From: CAJXYS01 sp913063035
GTDB lineage: Bacteria; Pseudomonadota; Alphaproteobacteria; Rhodobacterales; Rhodobacteraceae
DNA length: 64,000 nucleotides
Assembly (NCBI RefSeq): GCF_050586465.1
Contig: NZ_JBOCEG010000008.1
Span: 1-64,000, forward strand
Reading direction: 5' to 3'
The stretch's first letter is position 1. Every line of letters starts with the position of its first letter. Of the stretch, positions 60,211 through 64,000 are shown in pieces. The notes beneath the pieces are model-generated. The model was not told where the DNA came from and made no database searches. It was given only the letters and a program-made list of their open reading frames with translations. The translations under genes and the position numbers were made by a program.

Positions 60211-60948
60211 ATGCGCGCGGTGGTGTTGATTCTCTTTCTCGGTCTGCCGGCAGGGCCGGCCGTGGCGGACTGTGTGGTCCTTCTGCACGGTCTGGCGCGC
60301 AGTTCGGCCTCGCTCGTCGTCATGGAGCTGTCGCTGGAACAGGCGGGCTACCGAACGGTGAACCGCAGCTATCCCTCCACCGATGCAACGGTGGGCCGAC
60401 TGGCCCTGACCGCCATCCCCGAGGCCCTCGCCGCCTGCGGCACCGAGCGCCCGGTGCATTTCGTGACCCATTCGATGGGCGGGCTGCTCGCCCGGGCTTA
60501 CCTGCAGGATCGAGAGATCGCGGGCCTGGGCCGGATCGTGATGCTGGCGCCCCCGAACCAGGGCTCGGCACTGACCGACGAGATGCGCGACTGGCCGGTC
60601 ATCGCGGATCTCCACGGCCCGGCTTTCGACCAGCTCGGCACCGGGCCCGGCAGCCTGCCGAACCGGCTCGCCCCGGTGACAGCGGCCGAGATCGGCGTCA
60701 TCGCGGGCAGCGTGTCGCTGAACCCCGTTCTGTCGGAAATGATCCCGGGCGCCGATGACGGCAAGGTGTCCGTCGCCAGCACCCGCCTCGAGGGAATGGA
60801 CGACCACATCGTCCTGTCCGTCAGCCATACCTTCATGATGAACAACCCGCTCGTCATCGCGCAGGTGCTGACCTTTCTCGAGACCGGCCGCTTCGAGCAC
60901 GGGCTCACCCTGGGCGAGGTGATCCAGCGCCAGTTCACCGGCAGGTGA
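60211..60948 (+). CDS. Secreted alpha/beta-hydrolase (lipase-like)
   Basis: 245-aa exported hydrolase. Signal peptide at 1-19 (ends AVA). The nucleophile elbow THSMGG places Ser88 as catalytic; an oxyanion-hole LLHGLARSS follows the N-terminal strand, and the Asp and His of the triad are probably in GADDGKV (near 190) and SVSHTFMMN (near 208). The MLAPPNQGSALTDEM block after strand 6 and overall length resemble bacterial PGAP1-like/lipase-type esterases acting on membrane lipids or lipid-linked substrates. ATG 60211, 58 bases after the membrane protein gene. Confidence 0.85.
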   Translation: MRAVVLILFLGLPAGPAVADCVVLLHGLARSSASLVVMELSLEQAGYRTVNRSYPSTDATVGRLALTAIPEALAACGTERPVHFVTHSMGGLLARAYLQDREIAGLGRIVMLAPPNQGSALTDEMRDWPVIADLHGPAFDQLGTGPGSLPNRLAPVTAAEIGVIAGSVSLNPVLSEMIPGADDGKVSVASTRLEGMDDHIVLSVSHTFMMNNPLVIAQVLTFLETGRFEHGLTLGEVIQRQFTGR

Positions 60949-61017
60949 CGGATCGGCCCGCCCCGGCCGCGCCTGCGGCGCACCGGTGCCCGAGCGGCGC
61001 GGGAAAGGCGTCGGCGC

Positions 61018-62097
61018 CTAGCGCGACACCGGCCCCAGGACCCGGTTCACATGGCCCATCTTGCGGCCCGGCCGCGTCTCGGCCTTGCCGTAGAGATGCA
61101 GCGCGGCGGCCGGGTCGGCGGCGTGGGCCGGCACGTCGTCCATGTCGTCGCCGATCAGGTTCAGCATCTCCACGTCGGCATAGCGGGACCCGTCGCCGAG
61201 CGGCCAGCCGGCGATGGCCCGGATATGCTGCTCGAACTGGTCGACGGTGCAGCCCTGCTGCGTCCAGTGGCCGGAATTGTGCACCCGCGGTGCGAACTCG
61301 TTGACGACGAGCCCGCCCGGTGTGACGAAAAGCTCGAGCCCCAGCACGCCGACATAGTCGAGCGCGTTCAGCAGGCGCCCCGCCGCCAGCACCGCATCGG
61401 TGCGCCGGGCCGCGCTCAGCTGCGCCGGCACCGTCGTGCGGCGCAGGATCCCCTCCTCGTGGACGTTCTCGCCCGGGTCGAAGCAGGCCACGCGCCCGTC
61501 CAGCCCGCGAGCCCCGATGACGGAGACTTCGGCGGTGAAAACGACGAAGCCCTCCAGCACGGCCGGCGCGCCCGCGATGGCCGCGAGCGCCGCGGCGGCG
61601 TCATCCGGCGCGGCCAGCCGCGCCTGGCCCTTGCCGTCATAGCCGAAGCGGCGGGTCTTCAGGATCGCGGGGACCCCGACCCGCGCGATCGCCGCCTCCA
61701 GGTCATCGGCGCCGTCGACCGCCGCGTAGGGGGCGGTGGCGAGCCCGATCTCGTTCAGGAAATCCTTTTCCGCCAGCCTGTCCTGGCTCACCGCCAGCGC
61801 GCGGCGGCCCGGACGGATGGGCGCATGGGCCTCGACCACGTCGAGCGCGGCGGTCGGCACGTTCTCGAATTCGTAGGTGACCACGTCGACCGCCGTGGCG
61901 AAGGCCGCCAGCGCATCGGCGTCCTCGTAGGGCGCGGTGGTCACGCGATGGGCGACCTGCCCGGCCGGCGGCTCTGCGCCCGGCTCGAATATGTGGCTGC
62001 GATAGCCGAGCCGCGCCGCCGCGACCGACAGCATGCGGCCAAGCTGCCCGCCGCCGAGAATGCCGATCGTGGCGCCCTGGGGCAGCCGGTCAGTCAT
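61018..62097 (-). CDS. purK: 5-(carboxyamino)imidazole ribonucleotide synthase
   Basis: 359-aa ATP-grasp enzyme converting AIR, ATP and bicarbonate to N5-CAIR in purine synthesis. N-terminal GILGGGQLGRMLSVAAARLG (about 11-30), central KTRRFGYDGKGQ near 147 and the C-terminal NEFAPRVHNSGHWT near 267 are the diagnostic blocks. Its start overlaps the purE stop by 8 bases, so purE-purK are coupled. ATG 62097. Confidence 0.96.
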   Translation of the reverse strand: MTDRLPQGATIGILGGGQLGRMLSVAAARLGYRSHIFEPGAEPPAGQVAHRVTTAPYEDADALAAFATAVDVVTYEFENVPTAALDVVEAHAPIRPGRRALAVSQDRLAEKDFLNEIGLATAPYAAVDGADDLEAAIARVGVPAILKTRRFGYDGKGQARLAAPDDAAAALAAIAGAPAVLEGFVVFTAEVSVIGARGLDGRVACFDPGENVHEEGILRRTTVPAQLSAARRTDAVLAAGRLLNALDYVGVLGLELFVTPGGLVVNEFAPRVHNSGHWTQQGCTVDQFEQHIRAIAGWPLGDGSRYADVEMLNLIGDDMDDVPAHAADPAAALHLYGKAETRPGRKMGHVNRVLGPVSR

Positions 62098-62578
62098 CCG
62101 ACGGCTCCTCGGGGATCGCGGCCGAGAGCGCCGCGCGCCAGGCGTCGAGCCGGTCGGCGAGCGCCGTGTCGGTCATGGCGAGGATCTGCGCGGCGTAGAG
62201 GCCGGCATTGGCCGCACCGGCCTGGCCGATGGCCATCGTGCCCACCGGGAACCCTTTGGGCATCTGCACGATGGAATAGAGCGAATCGACCCCGGACAGC
62301 GCCCGCGTCTGCACCGGCACGCCGATCACCGGCACACGGGTTTTCGAGGCCATCATCCCCGGCAGATGCGCCGCGCCGCCCGCGCCCGCGATGATGACCC
62401 TGAGGCCGCGGTCCACGGCGGTCCTGCCATAATCCCAAAGCCGGTCCGGCGTGCGGTGGGCCGAGACGATCCGCGTCTCGTAGGCCACGCCCAGCTCGTC
62501 CAGGATATCTGCCGCGGCTTTCATGGTGGCCCAGTCCGACTGGCTGCCCATGATGATGCCGACCTCGGTCTTGCCCAT
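62090..62578 (-). CDS. purE: 5-(carboxyamino)imidazole ribonucleotide mutase
   Basis: 162-aa N5-CAIR mutase, the partner of PurK. MGSQSDWATMK at residues 10-20 and SAHRTPDRLW near 39 are the substrate-binding loops, and GAGGAAHLPGM near 65 is highly conserved. Length typical for class I PurE. First gene of purEK on the minus strand. Confidence 0.96.
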   Translation of the reverse strand: MGKTEVGIIMGSQSDWATMKAAADILDELGVAYETRIVSAHRTPDRLWDYGRTAVDRGLRVIIAGAGGAAHLPGMMASKTRVPVIGVPVQTRALSGVDSLYSIVQMPKGFPVGTMAIGQAGAANAGLYAAQILAMTDTALADRLDAWRAALSAAIPEEPSDD

Positions 62579-62635
62579 GCCTGTCCCCGTTTGCGCGTCA
62601 GTTCAGGAAGCGCGCACTATAGTGATCCGGGCGGC

Positions 62636-62854
62636 TCAGGCAATGATGTCGGGGAACAACTCGTCCTCGATCCGCGCGATCTTGTCCTTGAGCACGAGCT
62701 TCTGCTTTTTCAGCCGCCGGAGCGTGAACTGGTCGCTGCGCGAGGTCTCGTCCAGCGCGGCGATGGCCTCGTCCAGATCGCGGTGTTCGCGCTTGAGATA
62801 TTCAAGCTCGGCACGGAGCACGTCCGTCCGGTCCATCTGGGTCGGCGGGTTCAT
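62636..62854 (-). CDS. YdcH family protein (DUF465)
   Basis: 72-aa protein of the DUF465/YdcH family: two antiparallel helices with LEYLKREHRDLDEAIAALD and RRLKKQKLVLKDKIARIEDE, the family's Leu/Lys-rich helical pair. Function unknown; possibly a small DNA/RNA or ribosome-associated protein. ATG at 62854 gives MNPPTQMDR; an internal ATG seven codons later is possible. 57 bases upstream of purE. Confidence 0.88.
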   Translation of the reverse strand: MNPPTQMDRTDVLRAELEYLKREHRDLDEAIAALDETSRSDQFTLRRLKKQKLVLKDKIARIEDELFPDIIA

Positions 62855-62937
62855 TTGCGTCGCGATCTCTCGGTCTGTTCGGGAACCCCGACTATACCAT
62901 CTGCGCGCGCTTCTGGAAGCCCGTTCCGCCCGCGGGA

Positions 62938-62966
62938 CTTGCGCGGCCGCCCGGGCGCGCCCATAT
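62938..62966 (+). promoter_or_regulatory. Candidate RpoH-type promoter of the small heat-shock gene
   Basis: CTTGCG (62938-62943), 17-base gap, then CCATAT (62961-62966; with the preceding C, CCCATAT), resembling the heat-shock sigma factor -35 CTTG and -10 CCCATnT elements. It lies 68 bases upstream of the Hsp20 gene. A visual match only. Confidence 0.35.
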
Positions 62967-63033
62967 CTTGCGAGGGTCCGCCGAAACGGGGGCCTGACCG
63001 CTGGTCGCTTACGACAAGGACTAGGACTAGGAC

Positions 63034-63447
63034 ATGACGAAACTCACACTCGCATCGCATCCCTTTCTGCTGGGATTCGATCAGCTCGAACGCCTGGTAG
63101 AACGCACCGCCAAGACTGGCAATGACGGCTACCCGCCCTACAACATCGAACAGGCCGCGGAGAATGCCTACCGCATCACGCTGGCCGTGGCCGGCTTCCG
63201 CGAAGGAGACCTGTCGATCACGCTGGAGGATCGCCAGCTGGTCGTGCGCGGCAAGCAGGCCGACGACACCGACGGCCGGGTGTTCCTGCATCGCGGCATC
63301 GCCGCGCGCCAGTTCCAGCGCAGTTTCGTGCTGGCCGACGGGGTCGAGGTGACCGGCGCCGCCATGGAAAACGGGCTCCTGCATATCGATCTGCGTCGCG
63401 CCGTGCCGGACCAGGTCGTGCAGACCATCGAGATCAACAAGGGGTGA
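63034..63447 (+). CDS. Hsp20 family small heat-shock protein (IbpA-like)
   Basis: 137-aa holdase chaperone. The alpha-crystallin domain spans about 33-128 (YNIEQAAENAYRITLAVAGF, LSITLEDRQLVVRGKQ, VFLHRGIAARQFQRSFVLAD), ending in MENGLLHIDLRRAVP; the C-terminal IEI is the interdimer anchor motif. Class A IbpA-like in length. ATG 63034 after a GGACTAGGACTAGGAC tract that supplies an AGGA ribosome site. Followed by the DUF1150 gene with which it is probably co-transcribed. Confidence 0.92.
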   Translation: MTKLTLASHPFLLGFDQLERLVERTAKTGNDGYPPYNIEQAAENAYRITLAVAGFREGDLSITLEDRQLVVRGKQADDTDGRVFLHRGIAARQFQRSFVLADGVEVTGAAMENGLLHIDLRRAVPDQVVQTIEINKG

Positions 63448-63455
63448 GGCAAGTC

Positions 63456-63683
63456 ATGGATCACAAATACGACATCGATACCGGCAGCAAGGACCGCATC
63501 GTCTATGTGCGCCCCGTCGCCGTCGAGGATCTGCCCGACGAGCTGCGCGAGCATGCGCCCGGCCTCGAGCAGATCTACGCCGTCCATGACGAGGACGGCC
63601 AGCGCCTGGCCCTCGTGCGCGACCGGAGCCTGGCCTTCGTCCTGGCCCGCCAGAACGACCTGGACCCGGTGAGCGTCCACTGA
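63456..63683 (+). CDS. DUF1150 family protein
   Basis: 75-aa small acidic protein of DUF1150, an alphaproteobacterial family of unknown function that is regularly placed next to Hsp20 genes. The characteristic RIVYVRPVAVEDLPDELRE and a LYAVHDEDGQRLALVRDR-type block (here IYAVHDEDGQRLALVRDR) are visible. I choose ATG 63456, which has GAGG upstream; GTG 63444 would overlap the Hsp20 stop by 4 bases and remains possible. A role with Hsp20 in stress is inferred from linkage only. Confidence 0.85.
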   Translation: MDHKYDIDTGSKDRIVYVRPVAVEDLPDELREHAPGLEQIYAVHDEDGQRLALVRDRSLAFVLARQNDLDPVSVH

Positions 63684-63685
63684 TC

Positions 63686-64000
63686 TCAGGGGGCGGCCGC
63701 GCCGCCCCATATCCCCCAGCGCCGCGCCAGCAGCGCCGCGCCGGCCTTGTTGGCCGTGCCGCGCGCCTGGCCGCCGAGAACCGCATCCTGAAGCGCCCCG
63801 GCCTCGCCGGCATGCGGGGCGCATCCGGCGCGGACATGGGGCGCGCACCAGATGCCGACGCCCCGTTGCGCGAGCCAGCCCGACAGCCAGATGTCGTCGA
63901 TGGCCCAGAGCGCCGCGGGTATCTTCGCCGTTTCCGGTGCGAACCAGTCCGGGTTCACCAGCACCCCCGCGAACCCCTGCGCGATATCGACATGGCCGTG
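63686..64000 (-). CDS. Glycosyltransferase-like protein, C-terminal part (cut by window edge)
   Basis: The 3' ~104 codons of a gene entering from the right edge; stop codon at 63686-63688, two bases from the DUF1150 stop (convergent). The visible protein has IDDIWLSGWLAQRGV, a WxxDDxWLSG-like motif seen in bacterial family 2-like glycosyltransferases where the acidic pair binds the sugar nucleotide or acts near the acceptor, and an Ala/Gly-rich C-terminus. The conserved N-terminal domain is out of view, so sugar and acceptor are unknown. Confidence 0.5.
   Translation of the reverse strand, partial: HGHVDIAQGFAGVLVNPDWFAPETAKIPAALWAIDDIWLSGWLAQRGVGIWCAPHVRAGCAPHAGEAGALQDAVLGGQARGTANKAGAALLARRWGIWGGAAAP

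Overview
This is a 64 kb piece of high-GC alphaproteobacterial chromosome, most likely from a Rhodobacterales (roseobacter/Paracoccaceae-type) bacterium. The inference rests on gene content: a phosphatidylcholine synthase of the single-step Pcs type, an F1-only ATP synthase operon with the F0 genes elsewhere, groESL under a CIRCE element, small DUF1127, DUF465 and DUF1150 proteins, many GTG and TTG starts, and a Rhodobacterales-looking intergenic repeat. I see no rRNA, tRNA, CRISPR array, prophage or insertion sequence. Almost all of the window is ordinary core chromosome, densely packed, with many 1-8 base overlaps between co-oriented genes.

Layout. 1-1387: start of a glycine betaine ABC importer (permease cut by the left edge, binding protein). 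1388-1947: a 560-base AT-richer non-coding stretch. 1948-3941: a glycerophosphodiesterase and an MFS transporter, convergent. 4023-7937: tesA divergent from an ABC ATPase/permease pair, the same arrangement as tesA-ybbAP of enterics. 8114-12257: complete ugpBAEC glycerol-3-phosphate importer behind a probable Pho box. 12327-13605: DUF1127 protein and a PfkB sugar kinase. 13829-18448: a tripartite TRAP transporter in one overlapping operon with a thiamine-diphosphate enzyme. 18536-22499: Nudix protein, truA, and the ycjX/ycjF pair. 22567-26131: ileS and an alkyltransferase; ileS is preceded by an isoleucine-rich 16-codon reading frame and a strong hairpin. 26144-29232: pcs, xerC, DUF484 protein, transaldolase. 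29329-34555: priA, hisC, an arogenate/prephenate dehydrogenase and an extensin-like protein. 34566-39995: DUF2125 protein, ChaC-like cyclotransferase, and a two-gene MotA/ExbB plus long coiled-coil OmpA module. 40072-44253: clpA, gloB, a methyltransferase. 44424-49281: atpHAGDC. 49406-56586: H-type lectin-like protein, prs, DsbA-family isomerase, threonine aldolase, YcgN-like protein, ribF, MaoC hydratase, HAD hydrolase, manganese-dependent pyrophosphatase. 56766-58886: CIRCE, groES, groEL and terminator. 59022-64000: bactofilin-like membrane protein, lipase-like hydrolase, purEK, DUF465 protein, small heat-shock protein, DUF1150 protein and the end of a glycosyltransferase.

Functional links. 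Uptake of phosphorus-bearing or compatible organic solutes (betaine importer, ugp, glycerophosphodiesterase) sits next to membrane lipid enzymes (Pcs, TesA). The stress genes (groESL, Hsp20, clpA, ycjXF) are scattered. hisC and the dehydrogenase overlap and plausibly share an aromatic or histidine biosynthetic role. The observations I consider most worth following are the ileS leader, the MotA-like/coiled-coil OmpA pair, the TRAP/thiamine-enzyme operon with its palindromic operator candidate, the bactofilin-like membrane protein, and the inverted intergenic repeat.
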